From assembly GCA_033064195.1 (NCBI GenBank), contig JARBJD010000051.1:124001-188000 (forward strand): DNA of 64,000 bases. The letters are read 5' to 3'. Source of the stretch: Blattamonas nauphoetae. Its lineage: Eukaryota; Preaxostyla; Oxymonadida. Of this stretch, positions 44,337 through 53,435 are shown piece after piece. Each line of letters begins with the position of its first letter. Position 1 is the first letter of the stretch. A model generated the notes under the pieces. That model saw nothing but the letters and a program-made list of their open reading frames with translations. It made no database searches and was not told the DNA's origin. The translations under genes and the position numbers were made by a program.

Positions 44337-44860
44337 TAGTGGTGTCACCAAACCGTCCGGTGTCACCAATCCGGCCTTTTTTCTGTGAGGGACCATTTTG
44401 GTCAATCAAAGAAAAAACTATAGAATTTTTGAATTATCCTCCCACCCGATCCCGAGAAAACCTTAACATCCCTGTAACGTGACGAATGCACACATTTTTT
44501 CAACTTTTTGACCTCATTTCTCCACAATTAGCCATCCGTTTTGAATCAAACAAAATGCATTATTGTCGGATAGATCTCGACAAAAGTTGCTCAAAAAAGA
44601 AACCTATTTTTTTCCTGAGAAGTTACTGTCGAGAACAAAATGGGTTTTTTTTCTATTTCCCTAAATACCCAGAATTTTTTCACCAAATATTAATCTAAAT
44701 GTTCGTTTCATCAAAACAACGTTTCTGTGAAAAATTTCTGCAAAATTAAGTCACTGGTTGTTGAGATAATGCCAAAACAATATTTTTCATCCGGCAAATC
44801 GGTGTATTTTGAGGTTTTATCGGATCTGCGCCTATACCTAACCGTCAGAAGTGTGATGCT
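44337..44860. mobile_element. R-family copy 7
   Basis: Starts TAGTGGTGTCACCAAACCGT, then CCAATCCGGCCTTTTTTCTG and GGTCAATCAAAGAAAAAAC. It includes CACAATTAGCCATCCGTTTT and GTGAAAAATTTCTGCAAAAT. The far end near 44830-44860 is degraded (GAGGTTTTATCGGATCTG). Confidence 0.6.
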
Positions 44861-45114
44861 AAATCCGACCCTCCAGAGATAACTATAGGTTATTTGAAAC
44901 CAGAATTCTCAAAACAGGGTTGTTTTAGTACGATTGCGAAGTGGTTTGAAGGAAGATCGTTTAAAATGAAAATTGGGGAAAAATTGTGAAAACGATCCTG
45001 TGTCGAGTGTCGTAAGAACCGAATGACGTGAATACCTGTCAACTAGCGATTTAACACCTACGGACACCATTAGAGGGCTAAAAGTTACGTGTTGGAGAAG
45101 ATCAGCCTACACCT

Positions 45115-45444
45115 GTGTGCGAAGCGACACCTCGTCCGTCTTCCAAATCACAGCGGACAATTGAAAACAATGGTTTGCCTAAGCCAAAAAAGACACTTGG
45201 TACACCAGTGAGATCGAAAACCGGTCTGAGAAGAGAATACCAGGACTGTTACCATCCGTTCCACACGAAGGGGAGGTTGGAATACCATGAAGACAGATGC
45301 TCCATCAATAAAGAATCCAAAAAGGGGAAGCGCATTCAAAAAATCCGCAAGGAGGGCTTGCTGGTCAAGAAAAAAGCGAAGAAAGCTGCTAAGCCGACGA
45401 CAAAACGAGCAATTACATGTTGTGACTCATCTAGCTCTCATTAA
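45115..45444 (+). CDS. Small Lys-rich protein with a CxxxxxH...H...C motif, doubtful
   Basis: A 109-codon frame that is strongly basic (about one quarter Lys/Arg) with EYQDCYHPFHTKGRLEYHED then RC in its centre, which vaguely resembles a single zinc-finger. Its ATG is not obvious; the frame begins at a non-ATG codon, with the first internal ATG at 45287. It may be an exon or a relic. No family recognised. Confidence 0.25.
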   Translation: MCEATPRPSSKSQRTIENNGLPKPKKTLGTPVRSKTGLRREYQDCYHPFHTKGRLEYHEDRCSINKESKKGKRIQKIRKEGLLVKKKAKKAAKPTTKRAITCCDSSSSH

Positions 45445-45553
45445 AATCATTTCTGCGTTCATTCTACCTTCCAGCATCTCTTCTGTGTCAATATTTTCTT
45501 CTCAATAGTAGAAAAAGATTGTCTTTGTCAAGAAAAAGCAGTGAAATGATCAA

Positions 45554-45830
45554 TTAATACTGTACTTTGTTGTAACCAAGCGGTGAGCCAAATGGAAAGT
45601 TTTGTCCCGTCAATCGGAATGAAAGCCAGGAATACCACAGCCGTTCACCAACCCTCGTGAGAAGAGAGAGAGGGGTGAGGAGAATGGAGCGAAATGGAAT
45701 TTGAATGAGTTTCCGTACAGTATCTGGTTCTATCAAGATACTATGAGGAGGAGAGTTGAAGTCACTTGGTGAAAAAATATCGATTTTGTACGGGTTAATT
45801 GATAAAACCGGGTTTATCAGGGGAATATCA
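45554..45830 (-). CDS. Possible 3' exon, unrecognised
   Basis: A 92-codon minus-strand frame follows an acceptor-like TTTCTAG at about 45831 and runs to a stop at 45554. It reads DFNSPPHSILIEPDTVRKL, then RVGERLWYSWLSFRLTG and ends SPLGYNKVQY, with good coding character. There is no in-frame ATG near the start. Its upstream exons would overlap the two-exon gene on the other strand, so it is either a relic or the end of a gene now interrupted. Confidence 0.35.
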
Positions 45831-45838
45831 TTCTAGAA

Positions 45839-46396
45839 ATGGTTGAACGTTGGGCAGTGGACTGTGAACAGGTAATTCCTCTTTTCATTGACTTTGTTGG
45901 AGATCGTGATAGACACTGAGATTTATAGGTTGTTGGGGGAACTGCTGGACTAGGAGATTGCTCCCACGAGTCAAGACGCCCGCCTCCCCTGACATCAGCA
46001 GAGACAGATCATGAATCTTCCCGAGAACACAACTTGCAGCCGCCTCTTGAATACGGGAGCCTCATTCAACAGTTCATTCCGAATGATACAACTGACCGCA
46101 CACTCTCCAGCCATCAACTTCAGGAGCTGAACAGAGCGGAAAAGTATCTTCTGAAGAATGTGTTGCTCTTGCTCGGAAACGCGTTGAGTGGAACAGCTGC
46201 GCATGCTGAGATTGTTCTGTCTTCACTGTTCCCGGTCTTTCCTGCAACAGAGGCAACGAAAAAAGTGATTAACTTTCTGCAAACACTCCTGGTACGACTT
46301 CCAACGACATCACAGAAGGAACTGATGCATTGGATTTATGCGTTGGCTGGCCTACCATTAGAACATCGATCCGAATTGGTTAGGTCAGAACAGTGA
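45839..46396 (+). CDS. Two-exon gene, unrecognised helical protein
   Basis: Exon 1 45839-45871 (ATG, 11 codons) and exon 2 45929-46396 join across a 57-nt intron (GTAATTCC...TTATAG) into 166 residues. The C-terminal ~120 residues look all-helical and amphipathic (HQLQELNRAEKYLLKNVLL, LQTLLVRLPTTSQKELMHWI), as in HEAT/ARM-type helical hairpins, but no family is recognised. Right after the stop an R-family fragment begins, so the original C-terminus may have been longer. Confidence 0.4.
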
Positions 46397-46404
46397 AGCA
46401 ACCA

Positions 46405-46575
46405 ATAGATATGTCATTAACCCGGTCCGTGTCAGGAACCCGGAACCTGGTGTCCAAACAGGCCACATTGGTCCAACTAAGAAAAAAATTAACTTGGAGA
46501 ATTCGAGAAATCCTCAAAATACCTCATTTTGACAGCTTTTTTTGATGTCCAAAATGCTGACCCAATTCGTTCCCT
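46405..46575. mobile_element. R-family fragment with an M-family end
   Basis: Left end of an R element (ATAGATATGTCATTAACCCG, then CCCGGAACCTGGTGTCCAAA), truncated after about 130 bp. It is followed by the terminal sequence of an M element (GATGTCCAAAATGCTGACCC). Confidence 0.6.
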
Positions 46576-46654
46576 CTATTTGGAGGGTATTTTCAATGGT
46601 GGAGGTCATTTTATTCAAGAATATGCACAATACAAGGAAGCCGCATTTCTGATG

Positions 46655-46720
46655 TTATCGTGGCTCAGCTGGTAGATCGAAAGACTTCAATGTGGAGGTC
46701 ATGTGTCCTATGAATTGTTT
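46655..46720 (+). ncRNA. tRNA-like remnant or SINE head (A-box only)
   Basis: TGGCTCAGCTGG at 46662-46673 fits the RNA polymerase III A-box consensus TRGCNNAGYNGG exactly and sits in a D-arm-like context (GGCTCAGCTGGTAGATC). The following AGGTCATGTGTCCT vaguely resembles the variable/T-arm region, but there is no clean B-box and the stems do not pair well. Most likely a decayed tRNA or a tRNA-derived repeat; chance is possible. Confidence 0.25.
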
Positions 46721-46908
46721 TGAGGAAACGGATTGACATGAATGAAAAACATTTGTGATCGATCCATCGAGATATTGGAACCAGTTTCATTTCAACCTCC
46801 ACCCGGTGAACCCGTGATTCAAAATATGGATCGATTCCGTGAGCCGAAGTATTTTCAAACACAGGAAGCGGTCGAAAAGTAAGTTGCAGAGACTGCCAAA
46901 CGACTTGA

Positions 46909-47498
46909 TAGATGTGTCATTCACCCGGTGCGTGTCAACAACCCGAAACCTGGGGTTGAAATAAACCGTTTTGGTCAAACTGAAAGAAAAAGTAATTTTT
47001 TGATTTTTCCATCTTGGCGAATCGGAGAAATCCTCAAAATACTGTAAACAGCAGGAATTCACACATTTTTTCAAACTTTTTCAGCTCGAATCTCCACAAC
47101 CAGATATCCGTTTTACACCATATAAAAAGCATTTTTATCGTGAATATATCGAAAAAAGACTCACACAAAAAGTTACTTTCCCAAACAATATTTTGTCGAT
47201 AAAACCTACGTTTTTTCGCAACTTTCCAAATACCCAACTTTTTTTCAAATTTGTGTCGAACAATTCTTTCCTCGAAAAAAACGTTTCTGTGGAAAATTTC
47301 ATCAAAATTGGTCCACAGGTTGTGGAGATATGATTTGGACACACTACTAAAAGGGCCTAACACGAGGTTTTTTGAGGTTTTCTCCGATTCGCCAAGATAG
47401 CAAATTTTTCAATTTTGTTTTTTTCTTAGTTTGACAAAAATGGTTTGTTTCAACCCCAGGTTCCGGGTTGTTGACAGAACCGGGCTAATGACACATCT
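46909..47498. mobile_element. R-family element copy 8, complete
   Basis: About 590 bp with both ends present: TAGATGTGTCATTCACCCGG and, inverted at the right, AGATGTGTCATTAGCCCGG. Inner repeats AACAACCCGAAACCTGGGGT and CTTGGCGAATCGGAGAAA follow. It is nearly identical to copy 3 (32998-33571) in the reverse orientation. Confidence 0.85.
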
Positions 47499-47519
47499 CT
47501 GAGATGAGTTTTGCGATCA

Positions 47520-47830
47520 CTATTTTGGAATCTTCAACAACTAGCACGAAGGGCGGGTGGGTTTCAGCAAACGTCGGGCATCCTCACGGATGTTGATGCA
47601 GCGATGGCGGTAGCAATCCAGAAAACTTGTCCCACCATTCAACATCTATTGTGCCGGTGGTATATTCAATGAAACGTCGGAGCCTACCTTCGCACATTTT
47701 TTCAGACAAGTCCAGAGATCGAGGATTTAACAACTCAACTAATGATACAATGGAACAAGCTCGTGGAACATGATGACTCTGCTTCATTTCAAATCGCCAA
47801 AGCGGCCTATTTGAACTCTCTCGATGTTTA
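47520..47830 (+). mobile_element. MULE transposase fragment
   Basis: Plus-strand translation reads ILTDVDAAMAVAIQKTCPTI followed by QHLLCRWYIQ, a stop, then NVGAYLRTFF. This matches the MULE/FAR1-type transposase signature VITDxDxAxxxAIxxVxPxxxHxxCxWHIxxN. Only about 90 residues remain and one stop is visible. An M-family element follows directly. Confidence 0.75.
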
Positions 47831-47832
47831 CG

Positions 47833-48058
47833 ATATGGGTCAGAATAATTACCATCATTCAAAAGTTCAAAGACCAACATTCAAAACAAAGTTCATCTCG
47901 TGATTGAGAAATGAATCGACTTTTCTCTCGAAGATGTGAATGATTTGAATGAATATTGTTTTCGAGATCTTTGATCGAGCCGTTGTCAGAGGGGGATATT
48001 AAGGTTTTTCTTTGTGAGCGTCGAACTTTTGAATGATGTCAAAAATCCTGCCCCATGT
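47833..48058. mobile_element. M-family MITE copy 2
   Basis: Inverted ends ATGGGTCAGAATAATTACCA then CATTCAAAAGTTCAAAGACC on the left, and the complement with CCCCATGTGG at the right. About 225 bp, noncoding. Confidence 0.75.
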
Positions 48059-48240
48059 GGATCCATCACTTTTCAAAAAATACCTTAACGATCAATGGTT
48101 CTCAGTTGTGATTGTTTCAACTCAATCAGCCCAGTGACGGGACGAGCATTGATTTGAAAAGAACGAACCATCATTTCGTTTTGAATCTCTGACGACATGA
48201 ATACTTGCATTCTCTTCTTTTCTATCACATTTTCTCAAAA

Positions 48241-48839
48241 TAGATACGTCATTAACCCGGTCCGTGTCACCAACCCGGAACCTGGGGTCCAAATAAACCA
48301 TATTGGTCCAACTAAGAAAAAAAGTAAAATTGAGAATTCAATTCCGCGGGGAATCGGAGAAAACCTCAAAATACTGTATACAGCAGGAATGCACACATTT
48401 ATCATTCTTTTTCATCTCAAATCTCCACAACCAGATATCCGTTTTACACCAAATAAAAAGCATTTTTATCGTGAAGATATCGAAAAAAGACTCACGAAAA
48501 AAATAAAAATTATGGTCGTAAGAGCTTTTTGGGCGAGAAAAACAGCGTTTTTTCACATCTTCCCAAATACCCAAAATTATTGTTTCCATTTTTTTTCAAT
48601 ATTTTAGTTTCACCAAAAAAACGTTTCGGTGAAAAATTTCATGAAAATCGGTTCACTGGTTGTTGAGATATACTCGTACACACTTTGAAAAGTGGCTACA
48701 ACGAGGTATTTGAAGGATTTCTCGAATTCCCCAAATAGGGAATTTCCCAAATTTTGTTTTTTTCTTAGTTTGACCAAGATGGTGTATTTGGACCCCAGGT
48801 TCCGGGTTGGTGACACGGACCGGGTCAATGACATGTCTA
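48241..48839. mobile_element. R-family element copy 9, complete with best-matched ends
   Basis: A 599-bp element. The left end TAGATACGTCATTAACCCGG and the inverted right end TAGACATGTCATTGACCCGG continue inward as an almost perfect repeat through CCGTGTCACCAACCCGGAAC and CTGGGGTCCAAATA. Noncoding and AT-rich inside. Confidence 0.85.
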
Positions 48840-48915
48840 TAACAACAATCATTCTTTCTCTATTTCAGAACAAAATCGTGATACAACAACCTTAAATTTG
48901 GTGAACAGATATCGA

Positions 48916-49410
48916 TCACAACGCCAAATTTGAAAGCCCATAAAAATACTTTGATGGATCGTCAATTTTGCCAGAAAGTTTAGATAGTGATAAAAAATGA
49001 ATAGATGAGCCCTTTTTATCTTGTGTTGGGAAGAAACGAAGCTGTTCGGATTGAATGTGGGCATATTCGGCCGGAAGTTGCACACCAGAAAACGATATGG
49101 ATGATGGATTGGATGTTCCATCGGCAGAAATGAGAAAGAGAACAGATGTTTTCGGTGGAATAACTGGTTCCAGATCTTGTGGACGAGGTGCACCAGCAAT
49201 AGTTGCAACTTTCGGAGGAGTTGTAGAATCGATATACGTGCATGTTTCGTCGAGCAAAAAAATAGGCGAAGGATGATAGTGAAAAAACTCATGAATTTTG
49301 TGGAGTCTTTCGAAAAATGGAGCAATGCATTCTTTTATGCAATGAATGATACGTCCGATGGAATATGATATTGGTCGAAGAATGGAGAGTTCCTTTTGAA
49401 GATTGATCAA
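48916..49410 (-). mobile_element. DDE_1 (pogo/Tigger-type) transposase fragment
   Basis: A 164-codon open frame reads PSPIFLLDETCTYIDSTTPP, then KVATIAGAPRPQDLEPVIPP and SVLFLISADGTSNPSS. This fits the start of the DDE_1 catalytic domain (first Asp in LLDET, then the Ala-Asp-Gly strand). The rest of the domain is missing; an R element begins shortly past its end. No stops are present in the remaining part, so it is fairly young. Confidence 0.65.
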
Positions 49411-49839
49411 TTTCTACGACCACGTTCGGGAAAGTGTGTTGGCCATTTCTGGGATGGATAGAGTGGGATCTAAAATGGTCAAAGCTTATACTTTTTTTTA
49501 AAGAGAAAAAACTTCCTTTCTGATTTCCTTCGCCATTATATGATTTCCTGTTTGGGCCTTTTCTGAAATTTTGATGATCAGTTCCGTTCGTTGAGACTAA
49601 TTTAATTTGGGCGGATGGCCGCGAACCCCCACGTATCGATTGTGGGCCAATGATTTTTTTGCCCGAATTCTGGCGGAATGTGATACTAGGCCATATTTCT
49701 CGAGTTGGATGTCTGGTATGTCATGTTTTGCTGCTGCTCCTAACTATTTCGCTCTTTCGTTGGGATATTCTTCATCATCGTTTTCCACTAGGTCCGAAAA
49801 CTCGGAAGTGAAATATTGTCGTTTTTGTTTGACGATTTG

Positions 49840-50300
49840 GGTCATTGATCAAAGAGACCACTTTTTTCTCCATCACCTTATTTGTCTCTCAGCAAGATTT
49901 TCAGAAATATGCGGAAAAAAATTTGCCCATAAAAAAAGAGATAGTCCTGATTGGTGACGCACGAAGAAATGCAGTTTCCTTGAATTGTACAGAATATGTT
50001 TTTTCGATCCTGTCCAGTGAGTGTGCTGAACTTTTTCATTCTTGCGCAAACGCTCAGGGTATTCGAGAATAGACTCCAAAAAAGATCCAAAAACAATGTT
50101 TGGAAGAGAAAAACATTGTGTTTTCACTTCATGCTAAATACCCTCATTTCTTTACGATTTTTTTCTCAAAACCTCTATTTCATCAAAAAAACGTGACTTT
50201 GGACACTTCTCTCATCGGTAGTTCACAGGTTATGAAGATATGAGTCTGTTACATGCATCCCATTCTCAGATATAACCGTCCTGTTCAATGAAGTGAACTT
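49840..50300. mobile_element. Degraded R-family fragment
   Basis: Scattered matches to the R core (TTCACAGGTTATGAAGATAT and CATCAAAAAAACGTGACTTT) without termini. The surrounding 49411-49840 holds no recognisable gene. Confidence 0.4.
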
Positions 50301-50519
50301 CAATCAATTCCGACAGATAGAGAACAACTTTGGCTAAACAATATCTCGAAAATGAGTTTGAGAGGTCATGATCCTCTCAATTGAATACACCTTTCTCAAT
50401 TATTTGGACATTATTCAATCCCAGTTGTTAAAACATCAAAGTTGAGATAATCTTACACAAACAAATCGACACGAGAAAAGATTGATATGCCGAAGGAACG
50501 AGAATGATCCAGTTTCAAT

Positions 50520-52582
50520 GAAGTAGTTACATGAAAAAAGCGGCCAAAAAGAGGTATTTTGTGGTTTTCTCGAAATACCCCCTTTTGCCCGAAGAAAAAT
50601 AACATTTCGGCCATATCTCAACAACCTGTGAACCGATTATGATGAAAAATGTCACAGAAACGTTTTTTCGGTGAAACAAACATTTTGAAAAAAAAGACAA
50701 AAATATTGGGTATTCGGGAAAATCGAAAAAACCCATACAGTCACTCCTACATCCTGGTCTGCGGTCCGTGTCACGTCATGTCAATTTCATTTTTTTGATT
50801 TTTTCTGCAAAATGGAGAAAGATGAGAATGAACAGGAACATACCATTGAAGATGCCGTCGAACGCCTCATCGAATTGGCCGGTCGCTACTAGCGTGAATT
50901 ATCAGTCTACGGATTTATTGAAGAAACACAAAAAACAAACTTCTCCCCTTTCACGGATTTGGTTCAACTGAACCGCGATTTCGAGACCTCGGACGGCAAG
51001 TCGATCACTCCAACAACTGAACTAGCTACAGCCGTGGTGAAAAGCGAATCGCTGATATAAAAAAGGTGAGGGGAGGAAGGAAAAGCAGGAAAAAGGAAAC
51101 TAAAATGAATACCGCTCTGCCCTCAGAACAGGAACTCAGACTCGTCGGTCAAATCACTTGTCGATGGGGGAAGAACCAACCGTTCTCCCCTTCTGAAATA
51201 AATGAATCGGCGTCAGGCATGGCAGGAAGACAAGTGGGCAACAGTTGGTACTCCGGGTTCATTGCTCGTCACCCAGACATTCAATTGGTTGATCGTGTGC
51301 CAAGAGAGGAGAGGAGAATGAGAATCGATGGTGATGATATTCTGAAATATGAGAAGATCTTGAAAAAGGAATTAGGGAGTATACCTGTTTAGATGATTTT
51401 TCACTGCGACGAAAGTGGGTATCAATCTTTTTCTGACAGTCGATCTTCGAAAGCGATTGCGCCATCCGGTGTACCGAAGACAGCTCAACATTGTCCCATA
51501 TTTTTGTGTTCGACCGCCCTTCTCGGTAGACAAAGCTGCAATGGAAGGACTCGAACTCCACACAGACAATGAGTATGGTGAGTCTCAAAGTGGAGGAATG
51601 AACTCCGATCTCTTTCAGGACTGGCTAGAACGCACATTCATCCCGATAGTTCAACTCACTCGAGAAATTCACAACACACCGAATCAAAAGGCGATTCTCC
51701 TCGCCGACAACTGCTCAAGCCACATCACTGATGCAATCCTAGCACTTTGTTCCACCAACCGAACTCAAATGATCACCCCACCTGGGAACACAACTCACCT
51801 TCTTCAAGTTTAGGATTTGGGAATCTTTGCTGTCTTCAAGCGGAATATGCAGATTTTGAGACGTGGACAGCATCACGACACGATCGAGTGTCTTGTTGCT
51901 CTAGCCGAAAGCGCCTTGAACAAAACAGCTCGCAAGGTTACAGTGAGGCGAGCTTTCGAGAAAGGTGGAATCGTCTGGAACAAGAGTAAAACCCCACCCA
52001 CCGGCACCATTGTCAGTGAGGTATTCAAGGATGTGTATGCTATTGCAACACAGGAAGCAGAAGCATCATCTGTGCTTGGAACAAGAAAGACGAGGAAAAC
52101 AAAGAAAAGAGGATTTGGGGTGGTGACTTTGACAGAGGACCATGATGATGATGACTATGAGGGAGATGATTAAGTTCACGACACATTATCCATTCCACAG
52201 TTTTCAGCTTTTTTCTTTACTTCTTTTTTGAAAAAAAACAGAAGACGACACAGTCACCGTGACATGACGTGGACCCCATACCAGGATTCGGGACTGACTG
52301 TATTTTTCTCGACAAAACAGTCTTCGCAAAAAAGGGTTAATTTTTTGAACATCTTTTGTCAAGATCTTTCCGACTATAATGCCTTTTATTTGATTCAAAG
52401 CGGATGGCTGGTTGTTGAGAAATGAGGTCAAAAAGGTCAAAAAAAGGTGTACATTCATAACACGAAAGGTATTTTGTGGTTTTCCCGGGATCGCGTGGGA
52501 GTACAATACTATAGTTTTTCCTTTTTTCTAAGTTTGACCAAAATGGTCCCTCACAGAAAAGACCGGGTTGGTGAAACAACTA
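50520..52582. mobile_element. R-family element split by a pogo-like transposon
   Basis: R sequence runs from about 50520 (TGTGGTTTTCTCGAAATACC, then CAACAACCTGTGAACCGATT) to CCCATA at 50737, stops, and resumes at 52301 with TATTTTTCTCGACAAAACAG through to a right end that, read inward from 52581, begins TAGTTGTTTCACCAACCCGG. The break point corresponds to one place in intact R copies (GAAAAAACCCAT...TTTTTTCTCGACAAAA), so the insertion came after the R element settled. The left terminus is degraded. Confidence 0.75.
50738..52300 (+). mobile_element. Pogo/Tigger-like transposon with TA duplication
   Basis: A 1563-bp element with termini CAGTCACTCC and, inverted, CAGTCAGTCC, then ATCCTGGTCTGCGGTCC / ATCCTGGTATGGGGTCC, flanked by TA at 50736-50737 and 52301-52302. 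The transposase relic runs from ATG 50813 to 52173. Parts in order: an N-terminal acidic segment, a CENP-B-like DNA-binding part (SASGMAGRQVGNSWYSGFIA), FHCDESGYQSF (first Asp), AILLADNCSSHITDA (second Asp), PPGNTTHLLQV then DLGIFAVFKRNM (third motif), and an acidic C-terminus. Five or more stops plus at least one frame change are visible in the N-terminal half; the C-terminal half has only one stop. Inactive. Confidence 0.85.
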
Positions 52583-52712
52583 GTAGTGCCACTCTGAGTG
52601 TCCAACAGAGAAAAAACAGTCATACTGTTTGGTCATCTCGATTATGAAGATTTCAGACGAAATAATGCATGGAAACACAAGAAATGACAATATAGTGTGA
52701 GATGGGGTCTGA

Positions 52713-52940
52713 ACGTGGGTCAGATATTTTTGATATCATACACAAGTTCGAGGCCTGAATCTGAAAACGAGACTTGTCCCTCGAGCCAGTCTCTGGTCTA
52801 GTTTAACGAGAATGATATGGAAAGGGATCGACACTGAAGTAAAGATGATGGATGCTTCATGCCTTGGTTGGGTGATTCGAAGAGAATAAAAGATGGGTAT
52901 TCGAACTGTTTTTTGAAGTCAAAAATTCTCACTCAACGTA
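52713..52940. mobile_element. M-family MITE copy 3, diverged
   Basis: Left end GTGGGTCAGATATTTTTGAT then ACAAGTTCGAGGCC; right end TTTTTGAAGTCAAAAATTCT then CACTCAACG. The repeat is recognisable but older than the other two copies. Confidence 0.55.
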
Positions 52941-53435
52941 TGACTGAACAAACTGGAGTCAGACCATCCCAGCTTTGGCGGGTCCCCTCCGAAGGTGATT
53001 TGAAAGGAGAGACAGTGTCATTCTTCACCACAAGTGAGAATTGAGTTGGATTCCAAACAAGAAAATGAGTGTGGACGAAAAGATGGGACATACCATGAAG
53101 GATTGTTGATCCAATATGCAAATGTGTGACAAAATGAATCAGGTTTATCGAGATTTTACTCAGAATGCTCGATGAGGCAAACAAATTACACACATATTGG
53201 TATTTTTTTCCGACATCTCGGTGAGAATCACACAATTTTGTGACACTTTCGTTTGTTTTTGTGCCCGGTTTACTTGAACTGTCTCACTTCAACTTTTTTT
53301 CTTGACGACAACAAAAGGCGTGTCATATCTGTGATCTTTGCCGGAATTAGGTGAGATCCCGTGGAATCCGTTTCACTGATGGGTCCGTGATCAGATCCCT
53401 CTTGGAGGGAGAAAGCCGGATACCATTTTTTTCTG
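52941..53435. other. Spacer upstream of the Pumilio gene
   Basis: No repeat or gene identified. The last ~150 bp probably hold the promoter of the following gene; no specific motif could be supported. Confidence 0.35.

Noticed and set aside
45148-45508. Histone-like or ribosomal protein from Lys-rich frames
   Set aside because: No motif of any histone or ribosomal family; only composition is similar.
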